DNA of 64,000 nt from Nageia nagi (Eukaryota; Pinophyta): contig JBITNC010000001.1 of NCBI GenBank assembly GCA_050084985.1, forward strand, positions 11,222,001 to 11,286,000. Reading direction: 5' to 3'. The notes below the pieces were generated by a model. The model did not search any database. It saw only the letters and a program-made list of their open reading frames with translations, and was not told where the DNA came from. Shown here piece after piece: positions 35,587 to 48,010 of the stretch. The number at the start of each line of letters is the position of its first letter. Within the stretch, counting starts at the first letter, position 1. The translations under genes were made by a program, and so were the position numbers.

Positions 35587-38500
35587 ATGGCTTTCAAGGT
35601 TTTGGAGTTTTGCATTGTGTTGTTGGTTTTATTTCATGGTGCAAATTGTGCTTTTCAATCTGATTTGATTGTGAAGTTGCCTGGCCAACCTGAAAATATA
35701 TCCTTCAATCAATATGGTGGATATGTTACCACCCATAAGCACAATGGTAGAGCACTGTTCTATTACTTCGTAGAGGCAGAGAACAATCCTGAATCTATGC
35801 CATTGGTCCTGTGGCTTAATGGAGGTAAAATAAGATGAATATGTTTCATTATCTTGACTGTACATTCAAATTATTTCAACCTAAGAAACAGTTAAAATCT
35901 ACCTTTTGTATTATACTTTGTGATCCATTATCACCATACAATCCATAACATTATGATTTTTTACCGTAAGATAAAAACTATATGCAAGAATAAAATTTGA
36001 GTATATACGTTTTCTTATGGTTCAAGAAGTCGTAGGATTGAAACACCATATGCCCACTAATAGAAATTACCTGTTTCACCAGTGTTATTTTTCACCGCTA
36101 TATTCATTAATTTTTTGGGTATGTTGATCAAACTAATACTACTAAATTTAGTGGTCTTAATTCAATTCTTTGAATATACTTCTTGAACTTCAAGAATGTG
36201 GATTATGTTTCTTTAAATCTGGCGGTCTTGGTTCAATTCTTTGATTATGTTTCTTTAACTTCAAGAATGTGGATTATGTCTGCAATATATACATCAAATT
36301 CTTTGATCAATCATTGCAGGGCCCGGATGCTCATCACTTGGATATGGGGCGTTTGAGGAGCATGGTCCTTTCAGACCCACAGGCCAGGGTTTATATAAAA
36401 ACGAATTTTCTTGGAATAAAGGTGCTTACTATGTTTTTATTCTTTGTGTTTTTGAGTTATATTATTGGTATATATTATTATGGTATACGATTGTTCTTAT
36501 TGATGGCAGAAGCAAATATGCTCTATGTTGAGAGCCCTATTAGAGTAGGATTTTCATATTCAAATACTACCTCAGACTATAGATTGTTCAATGACACTCA
36601 AACTGGTATATCATCTTCTTCCATATATCTTTAGACAGTAATGTATGGACTTTTATAGTTTCTTTTCACAACGGGCTGTGCTTAAATGATTTAGTTACCT
36701 TATGTTTTTCTATTTTGGTTGTGATCGTTTTGAACTCCATTCTTTATAAATTATGGGTGGCTAATTTTTCTGTTGGATCATATAGGAAATAGTAACCAAG
36801 GATGTTTTCTCTATGCTTGAAACTGATCTATGATTGCTGAATGATGCAGCCCAGGACAATTTGGAATTCCTTCTGGGTTGGTTTAAAAAATTTCCCGAGT
36901 ACAGACACTCGGAGTTTTACTTAGCAGGAGAGAGCTATGGAGGTAGGCGTGCGTAATGCTCCTTTGTTTAAAAGATTCGTAAGACTGAGAGATAAGAGTT
37001 GATAAACTTTCACATTCCCAAATTTTTTTTGTATGCTATATATAACCAATATTATGTGGCTTCTAACTCTGTCAAAAATTTACCCATTGGATATGCAGAA
37101 TACACATTATAAGTAAGGATGGTTTCGTTTATATCGTTAATATCTTTTAATGAATTTCACCAATGTCATACAGGGCATTATATTCCTCAATTTGCAAGCC
37201 TTGTGTTGGACTACAACAGAAGGCCAAACATCATTCCTATCAAACTCAAAGCAATTCTTGTATGTTTGGACATGAACATTTCTTTATACGAGTGGTACTA
37301 GGAACTGTTGACGCTGATGCTATGCTTATTCAATTACTTGGACCTGTTGACACTGATGCATTCTGATTTCGATGATGGCAGCTTGGCAATCCATACTTGG
37401 ATATTGAGCTCAGCATAAACAATAATGAATTTCTAAGATCACATGGTTTGATCTCAGATGATACTTACTTACTTTCGGAGACTCTCTGTAACAATTCTAA
37501 GTTTTGGATAGAGATGTTTGTTACTGGGAATGTCTCCGAAGATTGTAATTACGTGACCGAGAGAGTAGATGGGGAAATGGGGCGTGATGTGGATCATTAT
37601 GATGTTGCCTTGGATGTTTGTTCACATCAAACTACAATTGACACTCAACAATCAAAGATTCAACAGGTAATGTGACTCCGAATCCTTGAATCAGCATATG
37701 TGTAGTTGAATCATTTCTGCATACAATTTTAAATCTCGTTTAGAATGATATTGGTGTCAATTATAGATACATTCGAAACCATTTGATGGTCCATTAGCAC
37801 TTCAAACAATTTTCTGACGAAATAAATGTAATTTGTTGAGACATGATTTTCATGCAAGTATTTTGACAAAGATGTCCACATGTATGCTTCCATATTGATA
37901 TCCTATTCGAGTTAGATATGCTTTATATACAAAATTAATCAATCAATATCTGGTTTTGGTTAATTGCATATTGATAATGGTTTTTCTATTGAACAGGATC
38001 CACAAAACGTTGGGGCAAATGATTCAACAAAATTCAGCGGAGGAAAAACATCTGCAGTAAAGTTGACATCTATAATTACTTGAACAGGCCTGCTGTGCAG
38101 AAGGAAATTCACGCAAATACAACTTTCCTGCCTTATCCATGGTCTGCTTGTAATGGTATATCTATGTTTCATTTTGCCTTTTGTTTCTGTTTCTTGGATT
38201 GCCACTAGTTAACTTCATAAATGTTACCATAGCGGTCATTGTTTTCTTTAGTTACATCATTCATGAAGATAAAATTTTGGCATGCAATCTTGAAGAGCAC
38301 CCTACTACTGATTGCATGAAGTTTGTTTCTTTATTGAGCAATTTTTTCTATGTTACTGAATTCAGAAACCACTGGCCTATCATATATATCGTATGCTATG
38401 ATTCAATGGGTTCATAATTCACATTTCATTTTATGCAGGCCTTTGGCTTATGATCAAAGCAACAGGGGAACTAACATTATACCCCTTCTTTCCGACCTTT

Positions 38501-39027
38501 TGAAGGCTGGTCTACCCATTACGCTTTACAGGTAAAACTTGCTGATGAGCGCAGCATTGTTTCATTATTCTTATTTACTTCAAGCATTACTAAGCCAAAA
38601 TTTTGCACAATTTCACAGTGGGGATCAAGACTCAGTTGTGCCATTCACTGCAACACGAACCATTGCCAACAATCTGGCGAAGGAGGTGGAACTATACACA
38701 CTCATTCATACAGTGCTTGGTATCACGAGAAACAGGTGAGCCCTAACCTTCAGTGTCTTGGTAGATGACTTACAAGACTATCAAAATTGGTGATGGTTAC
38801 GAGATAGATGTATCCAAGCATCTGCTGCTGATTCAAAATTGGAACTGAAACAGGTGTTAGGATGGACTCAAGCATATGGACATGTATTGAATGGCAAGGA
38901 TCAAACTATGTTAACATTCGCAACTGTGAGAGGAGGAGCACATGAAGTTCCGTATAGTAATCCTTCTCAGGCATTGACTTTGTTCACAGCTTTTCTTGAA
39001 GGAAAGCCATTACCTGGTAGTAAATGA
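35587..39027 (+). CDS. Class II serine carboxypeptidase-like gene, ten exons, probably disrupted
   Basis: Exons: 35587-35824, 36320-36421, 36510-36605, 36850-36942, 37174-37259, 37382-37666, 38038-38155, 38439-38531, 38619-38735, 38854-39027. A signal peptide ([21 protein letters not shown]) precedes the mature enzyme. Key motifs: LVLWLNGG+[17 protein letters not shown] (oxyanion region), catalytic Ser174 in GESYG+[16 protein letters not shown], catalytic Asp in SGDQDSVVP and catalytic His in GGAHEVP. N-glycosylation sites NIS, NTT, NNS and NVS suit a secreted or vacuolar exopeptidase that removes C-terminal residues. Wording is closest to Arabidopsis SCPL45-like proteins. Problems: the exon 7-8 phase is off by one base unless exon 8 starts at 38366, adding about 24 residues; exon 9 changes frame near 38685, where the conserved reading moves to [10 protein letters not shown]. 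Exon lengths sum to 1402, two short of a multiple of three. [10 protein letters not shown] is unusual where the family has SPAGVGFSYS. Single-base assembly errors or an early pseudogene are both possible. Confidence 0.88.
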
Positions 39028-39167
39028 TTTTCACTTGATGTTCATGTTAAGAATGGAGAGATCTATCTATGTTTGAGTTATTGGTTGAATTGATCAAGTG
39101 TTAATCTTGCTGTATCTTGTATCCTATATTCAATTCTCCACATACATACTATGTACTGACCCACTAC

Positions 39168-39173
39168 AATAAA
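39168..39173 (+). terminator. Likely poly(A) signal of the carboxypeptidase gene
   Basis: AATAAA 141 bp after the stop codon in a T- and A-rich context. Confidence 0.5.
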
Positions 39174-40289
39174 TTTATGAAACAGTGAATACCAATTGTA
39201 ATTACATTACTATATTTAACATCTTATTGTCAATCTACTCTTTATTTATTCCATCATAACGTAGATTTGATGTTCCAACTTATACAAAAAACTAATATGG
39301 CTCCAAATAAATTTAATTTATCATGTCCATGAGATGAATCTAATATTATTAATTTGAAGATGCCATTGTTAATAAAATTTGAGAATACTATAAATAAATT
39401 TCATAGTTTGTAACGTTCGCCCACCACCTTGCACAGCCTCTGTCAGACTGCCATACATTTTCATCCATCCAATGGAGGGCAACAACATGGGGAATTCGTT
39501 CTTTCTTATATCACCTTCCGTGTTATCCACTGCCCTTTTAATTTCTTTAAATCGATGACAAAAGGATGAGGTGGAAAGCGGGAAGGGGCACGAATTGCTG
39601 CTTCCAAAAAGATCTATAGCTATAGGGGAAAGTGATGCGGAGCATTACTGAAAAACCAGTCTTGTAACAGGTGACTGCTCGTATGTAACCATTTACTTTG
39701 TGAAGTGACAGCTGTGTCTGTTCCTTGCCAGCTGTGAATTAGTTAGTACCGTGTTCATCTAAAACTAAAAAATAATTAGTAAGGGAAAGGGATCTAAATA
39801 GAGGAAAAGATCTCAGGGGCAGGAAAAGGTTCTGGCAGACCATCCAGTCGTCCAGGAATGACTGCAGTATAGATTGATGGATGTGAATCTGTATTCTAGG
39901 ATGAACATGTATGCGGCCATCTCATGTAATGTCATTTGATTTGTTATTTGGTGCTGATTAGAGTTGCAGGCAATTGAGAAGGCTGCATTGAATTGTATTA
40001 GTATACTATCTATATTTTATTTGTAAATCTTTTATATTTTGGAGATCCTCCCCTTGCATCTGCATGTCTTCTTTCTTTCTGTTTTGCTATTGTTTGTGTA
40101 TTGTTGTCTGGGCAATCTATGCTGTAGACTGTTCAAAAGAATAGATGATCTACATCAGAAAGCCATTCATTATTGGATCGACTGGCTCAGAGATACTAAC
40201 AAGAATTATAAATCTTAACAAAAAGAGTTCTAATATATTAATTTAATGGGTTTTGCCATAGATTATATTTTCTAGAAAATATATCAATA

Positions 40290-40860
40290 CTCTTGAGAAC
40301 AAATCATTTTTCTTCATAATTTTTTTCATCTTTTATTCTTGAGAGGAAAGAAACAAAATCTTCTTTATTGAACCATTGTTCATGGGATGTCCAAGTTTAT
40401 TTATACCTTTGGAGGAGTCTATTATACAATTTATAAATATGTTTTAAATTCAATATGGAGATGAATTGGAACATTCATTAAGATATTGAGAATCATAGAA
40501 GGAGCAAGAAATTATGTAGAGATTAACAACAAGAAGTGATTTCCAAAGTCTATTAGTCCTCTGAAAAAAAGATCATTCTTCATTATTAATAAGAAAGAAA
40601 TACAATCTTCTTTAGTAAGCCTTCGTGCATGGGATGCGTAGGTTTATTTTTATATCTTTGGAAGAGTCCATAGTAGAATCTACAAAACTTTCTCAAATTA
40701 TAATATTATTTAGGTTGTATAGGCTTCTAATAGATGAGTTGGAGCATTCATTAAATTGGTTGGAACTATAGAAAGAGATATCGACATTTGGAGGAATTTA
40801 TATAGTGGTTCATATCAAGATGTGTATTCCAAAATCTACTATCATTGATCTACGAGTAGA
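40290..40860. repeat. Two-unit imperfect tandem duplication (~250-300 bp each)
   Basis: The phrases AGAAAGAAA-ACAATCTTCTTTA, CATGGGATG and TTTGGA(G/A)GAGTC at 40345-40420 recur in order at 40590-40670, and the following ATGAATTGGAACATTCATTA at 40455 recurs at 40735. Non-coding. Confidence 0.6.
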
Positions 40861-41139
40861 CTATGTCTTTCTAGATTGTCAAATACATATTTAATGGATT
40901 GATTATGCTATGCAAATTCTAGAAAATTAATTAAATGAATAGAATTCACACACAAAATTGACATAGATTTTATAATGGTAAATCCCAATGTGGGGAAACA
41001 TCCACTTTTAACGAGCTCAAAAATATATATTGTGTTACTATCCAAAATTTTCAAGTATTTATTTTTCAATTTTTTTCTAGAAAATGATCTTTAAAAAAAT
41101 AAAATAAATATCTAAAATTAAATAATCCAATGTCATTGC

Positions 41140-41310
41140 TTTGTTCTCACCAAGAATCCATAGACATCATCTTGTTAGTGCTCTCTACCAATAATTTTGG
41201 ATGACCCATGAACAAGGCTAGATAAACTTCCCTTTTATTCCTTTTTTATTTCTCCAACCAAGAATAATTATTCTTCTACTATTTATCTTGGTTAGAATGT
41301 GCAACAAAAT
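41140..41310. repeat. ~190-bp direct repeat, copy 2
   Basis: Partner of 34525-34715, on the other side of the carboxypeptidase gene. Confidence 0.7.
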
Positions 41311-43529
41311 ATTTAAAGTCAAATTTTACCTCTAGTTTCAATGGTAACTTTGGTACTTGTTGTGAACTCTCTCCCAAATCTGGTACCTTTCTTGCATTAG
41401 TGATCTTTAAACCTATAATTTTTGTGATCAAATCTTTGAGCATTGCTTCCATGGTCCTGATCTCCTAAATTTGATTACAACCAATGGAAAACTCATTCAC
41501 AAATGGAGAAGATTCTTATATAATAGTTTATGGTTTTCCTTTGCTAAACTATGGGGTTCCATGAGCAATGCCAAATGTATCCAACAAAGAAACAAGAGAG
41601 CTACAATAGGTTGTATATAAAATAAGATTAGGACCATCTGTAGACAGAACTGATACTCAACTTGTAAAACTTCTGATCATTGATGAAATTCATCTTTTAC
41701 ATGATAATAGGGTACCTATGCTAGAAAATATCATTTCCCAAATAATTATACAAATTACTACAACTCACAAAATGTAGCACTCCACCTCTACAACGCTTCT
41801 CCAATGCAACCCTTATTTCAACTTCCCAAACCCTAAATATTCAAACCTATTTTTTTTGTTTAAATTAAAATAAAATACTCGAATGATCTAGGAATGGACT
41901 AGGTGATCCACATGAGCATATCAATGCTGTTAGTTACCAACACCCATATGTTAGGATTGGTAGATTCTAGAATAACCAACCTTGATTGAAAAATTTATGG
42001 TGTTCACTTCTCAACGCTCACCCCATTGGAAGATGGGTCATAGGTGATCCCACTATTCCTATCCATGAATTATGCAATGAACATTATGGTCATGGTGTTG
42101 TGGTTTCCTACTTAGGGCCCATATCACCCAAGAGAATGCTAGTCCATAATGTTATACATCCTCACATGATGTATCACCCTCGATTCATAGGTGTAGATAG
42201 ATTATCCTAGGCAATCATCCATATGAAATGGGTAGCATCATCATCTATGGAACAATCATCATACTCCTATTTGCTAAACTATAGTAGTATGAATAATAAA
42301 TTATCCTCACTCGATAATCATAGTTTTTCGATTGCTACCCTCATCTGACACCTTGTCTAAGATATGAGACACTAGCATTCCCATATCTATTGGTTAGGCC
42401 CACCATGGAGTCTGACATCCTCATGCCCATATCTTAGGGAGCCATGGGTATTAGATTAATAATACCCTGAGGGTTTTATTAATAAATTCCATGAATTTTC
42501 ATACCGAAAGCATCGATCATCAAACTGCATAAGAAATTTCAAATAAGCTTATTCATGAAGCCAACAAAGAGTATTCAATTATAAATTATCCCCTATGCCA
42601 ACAAAGAGTATTTAACTAATTTTCCTCCACTCCTAAGAGATATCTAAGTCTTAACACTTTAATTAGTTTTGAGCTAAATTTTTTTAACTTCTAATGTCAA
42701 GCACTAAGGCTACAAATAAATTTGATCATTTAGTTGATTACTTGATAAGGATCCTCCTTGTATTCTTTTATTTAGAAATCTATTTGACTCCTTGTATCAA
42801 TGTCAATGGTATAATTCAAACCATGTATATATCACTAACTCATTAATAAGTCATCCTAGTTTCAACTTCTTTATCTTAGGTTCATAACCCTAGGGTAGCC
42901 CATCCTTGACTATCCAATAATTGGGTAATAGGTTTAAACTTGTTTCTTACAATGATGAACTATTGAATAATTTATGAGGTTTCCTACTCCTTTTTATATG
43001 GTATAATTCCAACTACATCTCTAGTGATACTAGTTTCATTTACTTTGATACATCATCTAGTTTTTAGGATAAGGAATTCAATCTTATTAACACTAATACA
43101 TTAATGCATTCAATGTACAAAGAGGGTATATCTTGATAGACACACATGTTTTGGAGATAAGGCATATCAAAATTTATTCCTTGTAAAGGAAAGTACATCA
43201 TACCATACATAATACTCTTACAAATATCAAGATATTAATTTCTCCAACTAGGAATTACATCACACCTAGAATGATTCTAGCCATTAATTATCTGTGAATT
43301 ATTGCTCCTTCATAAATGAAGTATCAATTTAGGGTTTGCCATTATAGTACAATTTGCAATAACCCTTTTACATGAGCATAATCAACTTTGAAGGTGTTCC
43401 TCGATACCATCCTTATCTTTAATGAGCCTCAATACATATACCATTGCCCTCGAGCATGCCTCTATCTAGGGGAACCAAAATGATATGGTGTAAAGTACTA
43501 GGATTTTAGTTAGAGTTGATGAGGATAAG

Positions 43530-44792
43530 GATAAATCTTTGGATTCATGAAATGCATCCTACCCTATATGCAAACATAACATATTACTCTGTGTTGATTT
43601 CAATAGATTTTATGTCTCATTGGAGACTACTTATCGTCCTTCATCATGGAGCCCAATAACTTTCCACATGCATCATCCCATTCAAAATATTAATCAAAGT
43701 ATCAAGTAATTTTATTCCAAATAATACTCCATTTCTAATTTGGATAGGTTCTATGCCTTTTTAATCCAAATCATCGTTCCACTCAAAAAACTAATCAAAA
43801 TATCAAGCAATTGTATTCCAAACAATATTCCATGCAATTTGATCTAAATAAATTCTAAGCCTTCTCAAAAAGTTACCTATCACAAAATTGAACAATTACA
43901 ATTCCATCCCCTAGTTTTTCTTTCAATTCCCATATAAGCTACTCATACTTGGTAGTATTACTAAAATTAAAGGACATTGAAATCCTAATAATCCTTTTTT
44001 CTAGTATACAAGCAAATCCTTGACATGTCAAATATACTAACAAGAATGTAAATGTAAATACCCCTTTCCAATTTAATTCTAAAAAGATGTCCATTTAATA
44101 ATCCATAGCATGGAAATAATATATTTCCCTACCTAAGTTTACCCTCATCCTTATGAAAGTTACTATTTTAAAAATACACTTATTTATGATATTGAAGACT
44201 ACTCAAAATTAATTAAATCAATACCACTGAATTGAGTAACAAAGATTAACAATTTAGCTTTCCTATGATTCGACTCCATTTATTTCGCATTTCAAAAGAG
44301 CCATCAAAGGTCAACAAAATATTTGGAAAATTCCTCATCATGAACAACAAGAGTCTTATAACTACATTAACAAGTCCTACCAAAATGCCTCATTGAAAAC
44401 CATCTTATGGGTGTCATGGGTACCTCTAAAAGACCCATGAATTATTTGACAAAATGCCTCATCAAAGGTTCAAAGTAGATAGATTGAAAGTGTCATATGA
44501 ATTGTTTGATCAAGCACCTCATAAAAGAAGAAACAGTTCAGATTAGTCACGTAAGACTCTTGGAACTCGTCTACTTCACAAGGATTGAAATCGAATAAAA
44601 GATGAATTTACTAAGATATATTTATACTCCATAGTTTAGATATTCCATGTGTGAGAAAGCTTTCCTCTAGTTAAAATGTAATAGGCTCTTTTACAAATAC
44701 ATTACTTGAAGTTGGATCACCATTACAAAACATACAAGTAGATCACATTTGAACCCACACATATTCCTAGATAGAGTCTCACAAACTTAGAT
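43530..44792. repeat. Inverted copy of 12141-13405
   Basis: Reverse complement match along 1.26 kb (for example CCTCATCATGAACAACAAGA here against TCTTGTTGTTCATGATGAGG there). It carries PPR-like phrases at 44390-44545. Together with the downstream PPR remnant it forms a third copy of the PPR locus, on the plus strand. Confidence 0.85.
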
Positions 44793-45772
44793 GAGCTAGG
44801 TTATTTGGAAAAGAACTTTACATTTATGATAAAAGGATAAATAATTAGGGAGATAAGATGTTGAAGAGCATTCCTAAAACATAAGTGCATCAATATCTAC
44901 CTTTTCTTATGCATATTGATAAAAAATTGAATCCTTGGAAGCTCAAATTCATGGCAATCTTACCAATTTTAGTTTAGATGCACTTGAAAAACTAGTATAT
45001 AGTTTGAAAAAGAGCCTCATCGAGTAGGCTGCCAATTTATTGATGAAAGGATCTCTCTCTAAAATGTAGTCTCATGAGTATAACAATAGTATACAAATGG
45101 ATACATCGAAAGGGTCCTAAAATTATTATCAATGTGCTACAACGAGTGTGTTCTCATGGCATATGATGAATTATTAAATGAATACACTGAAAGTCTCCTT
45201 GAATTGTTTGACAAATTACCTCATCAAGATGCAATCTCATGAAATGTAATGATGGTAGGATAACACACAAAAATGGTTTTTTTTCTAAAAAGGCTATTGA
45301 GGTGTTTAAGCAGATGCAATTGTTAGGTGCAAAGCCAAACTCTACAACCTCTATGAGCATTATTACAAAATGGGATGTAAAGCCTAGTTCTATGGACTGT
45401 AATCATAGTAGGATGCACACAAAATAGGCTTTATGGAGGCATTTAAGTAGATGGGATTGTCAAATGTAAAGCCAACTCTACAATCTCTACGAGCATTCTT
45501 CCAAAATGGCCATAATACAAAGGGAAAAAGAATACATAAAGCCTAGTTGATGGATTACGATCGTAGCAAGATATGCAAAAAATGGTTTTTTGAAAAGGTT
45601 ATGGATAAGATCTAATAATTGTTGGACAAAATGCTCCATTGAGGGTAATCTCATTGAGGAGGGGTGCGCAGAAGGCCTAACAATGTTTTGGCAAGGCATT
45701 ACATCGAAACACAATGAGTCACTTCAAGATACTTTATCGAATACACCCCTATGGAGTGCCATTAATCACTGA
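44390..45772 (+). pseudogene. PPR pseudogene, third copy
   Basis: Plus-strand phrases ELFDKLPHQDAIS, then KKAIEVFKQMQLLGAKPNST near 45200-45345, are unmistakable PPR units. Further units near 45060-45130 and 45420-45600 are weaker. The order upstream block (43530-44792) then PPR units equals the order read leftward from 13405, so this is a duplicated locus. Heavy decay, no usable frame. Confidence 0.7.
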
Positions 45773-45780
45773 ATATGCTT

Positions 45781-46159
45781 AAGGCCTACATGCTGAGTGA
45801 GCCTAGGAGTAGGGATATAGTACAAAGGATGACATTCAGTAGTATTTTATATGCACTAGTTTGTCATATTAAAAGTCACTCATGATTTCCTTTTTAAAAT
45901 AAAATATATAATTTAAAATCCATGGAATGTCCCTTCTCCACTATAAATAATTTAAAATACATAGTAGTACTCCACATTCACATGCATTAAAAAGCAAATA
46001 GAGATAAACTCCTCTTTTTTCAAGGTCCCTACTCTTATAAGGCTAATGAGTAGTACAAATCTTACTAATTAACACATTAAATAGCATACTAATCTCTCAA
46101 TACAATGAGGTTTATCACTATAAACCTTGGAGAATTGAAAATAAATCATTTTAGTATTA
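45781..46159. other. Left flank of the Tat element, nothing recognised
   Basis: AT-rich, no gene or repeat seen. It ends in the target duplication of the element. Confidence 0.6.
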
Positions 46160-46164
46160 TAAAC
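46160..46164. repeat. Target site duplication TAAAC (left)
   Basis: TAAAC immediately before the LTR start TGTAGACAC. The partner is at 63929-63933. Confidence 0.9.
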
Positions 46165-46359
46165 TGTAGACACTTAAAAATGTCCCTCGTTAACTAAGTA
46201 AACATTAGAATAGGCATAACTCGGTGTAGTAACATAAAATAGGTTTAGAAACCCTATTATTGGATAGCTCTCATCGAGTGTATGCAAAATGAATAGTCAT
46301 ATGACCCCCTTTTTGATGAAATTTGATGTTTAGGTGGTCATTTTAATATAGTCAACCAG

Positions 46360-46445
46360 TCATCGACGTTCTATATCGAACGCCGACGTTTCAAGTAAAT
46401 CGCCAGCATTCGATATACAAATGCCGATGACTCTGCAACAGCCGA
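46360..46445. repeat. Periodic CCGAYGA-type array in the LTR
   Basis: Cores ATCGACGTT, GCCGACGTT, GCCAGCATT, GCCGATGAC and GCCGAAT are spaced 20, 20, 21 and 18 bp. The same kind of array is found in the leader (47161-47280) and the 3' internal region (62474-62575). Confidence 0.75.
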
Positions 46446-46572
46446 ATAAAAATCAAAAAGGGAAGTTGAAGCGCTTCGTCTTCCATGATGAGGTGGATAG
46501 AGGAGGTTAGTTATGACTTACGGTGACTCTTCACTTCCCCTTTCCATCCTTGAAACGTCTCACCTGAAAATC

Positions 46573-46580
46573 TATAAATA
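46573..46580 (+). promoter_or_regulatory. TATA box of the Tat LTR
   Basis: TATAAATA in a conserved context, present at the same place in the other two LTRs of the family (16297 and 63491). Confidence 0.65.
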
Positions 46581-47014
46581 CAAGCTAATACTAAGCAATA
46601 TTGATGATCCAAATTAACCCCAATTGAACCCAATTTTGAAGTAGGGTAATGCTGCCAAAATCTCATGAACTCATTTCTTTTATTATTTTATGCTAGTTTC
46701 ATTTTAATACAATGTTACACATAGATGCTTTGATGTTATTGTCTCTTGCATGTGTGTAGGATTTACAGGTTGTCTACATCAAGAAGAGAAGCAAGCAACC
46801 CAAAAAACAATGGAGATCTAATACTCTTATTTTGGCACATACATTTGTAAAAGTCCCTTCTAAGGGCGAATTGTAGCTTGAACTGAGATTGAATATCATT
46901 TTGCAATTACAACATGTTTATCTATGTTATATAATTTGAGGTTCAATGAAGATTGAAGAGTAATTTTTATTTTATATTATTCTACTTTCCAGCTCAATTT
47001 TCATTGCAACATTC

Positions 47015-47034
47015 TAGCGCTAGAAGGAGGGCCC
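47015..47034 (+). other. Putative primer-binding site
   Basis: AGCGCTAGAAGGAGGGCCCC begins four bases after the LTR, in the right place and more GC-rich than its surroundings. I cannot name the tRNA with confidence. Confidence 0.5.
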
Positions 47035-47160
47035 CTCCATTATTGAGAGGGAGATATTTTGTCTATGATTCTACCTTTCTGTTCTCTTTTTTTTTGGATT
47101 TTTCTATGCATTAACTTCAAATTTTGGGTTTTGTGCTTTTTCAGGAATTTGTTACAGAAA

Positions 47161-47280
47161 CAACGGCGACTGGTATCGAACACCGGTGACTATCATTAAA
47201 TGCCAATGTTCCCTGTATAAACACCAACGACTATCATTAAATGCCAGCGTTCCCTGTCTAAATGTCGATGACTCATATCC
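47161..47280. repeat. Periodic CCGAYGA-type array in the 5' leader
   Basis: Six cores (CGGCGACT, CCGGTGACT, GCCAATGTT, ACCAACGACT, GCCAGCGTT, GTCGATGACT) are spaced 20, 20, 21, 20 and 21 bp. The fill alternates between ATCATTAAA and CCCTGTATA types, so the higher-order unit is about 41 bp. Confidence 0.8.
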
Positions 47281-47473
47281 AGGTCATTTTATCTCTTTTT
47301 ACTATTTCTAAAAAAGTAAAATAAAATTATGTTATGAAAACATTTTTGAGTGTGATTCCTTTACTTAGAGTGCATATAAGAATGGGTAGAAAAGGTTAAA
47401 TGCATATCTTTTGTTAATTTATTTTATGTATGAAGTTATGTATTTACTTTCATGCTTTGGGTGAAGGGCACGT

Positions 47474-48010
47474 ACATATTAATGCTTTTTATCTTGTCTA
47501 CTTATGCTCTCCCTTTGCACTTCGTGCGATCTAAGGTGACCAGAATAGGCTTGATAAGAAGGGGTAAATTAATTTTTTCTTTTCCTTCACTCTCACACTA
47601 CATACACATTAATACTTTTTATCTTCTCTACTTATGCTCTCCCTTTGCGCTTCGTGCGATCTAAGGTGACCAGAATAGACTTGATAAGAAGGGGTAAATT
47701 AACTTTTCTTTTCTTTCACATTCATACTATCATTAATTGGGTTAATTTATCTACATCTAATGACCTCTTACTAGTAAGAGGAGGCAATTTACTACATATA
47801 ATACTTCCACAATTGGAAGAGGTAAATGAATCACACTTAATTTGGAATGAACTTAAGGAAAATAAATCGGGGTTTTTGGATAATACAAATCACATTAAAT
47901 GGTTAATGAATTGGGTGGATTCGGATACACTAAGTACTTTCACTTAACAAAGTATGCTCTCACTTTTGCGCTTCGAGCGATCTTAAGTGATCAGAAATAA
48001 GTTAAGTGAA
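47474..48010. repeat. 130-bp leader repeats (two full, one partial)
   Basis: Copies begin at 47474 and 47604. The core TATGCTCTCCCTTTGCGCTT followed by CGTGCGATCTAAGGTGACCAG is conserved. A third, partial copy is at 47948-48010. No convincing protein; short frames here repeat because the DNA repeats. Confidence 0.8.

Larger units (their letters stand above)
39230..43529. other. Intergenic AT-rich DNA with local repeats
   Basis: No gene supported. It contains the second copy of the 190-bp repeat (41140-41310) and a two-unit imperfect duplication (40290-40860). The 74-codon reading frame at 41986-42210 (GRWVIGDPTIPIHELCNEHY) has no recognised family and may be chance. No LTR was recognised. 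Confidence 0.5.
46165..47011 (+). repeat. 5' LTR of the Tat element
   Basis: 847 bp. TATAAATA lies at 46573-46580. A 20-21-bp periodic CCGAYGA-like array occupies 46360-46445 in the U3 part. It agrees closely with 63083-63928; the differences cluster in the CpG-rich array. Confidence 0.95.

Noticed and set aside
41986-42210. 74-codon ORF with an unusually GC-rich look
   Set aside because: No family recognised, no splice or promoter context; not distinguishable from chance.
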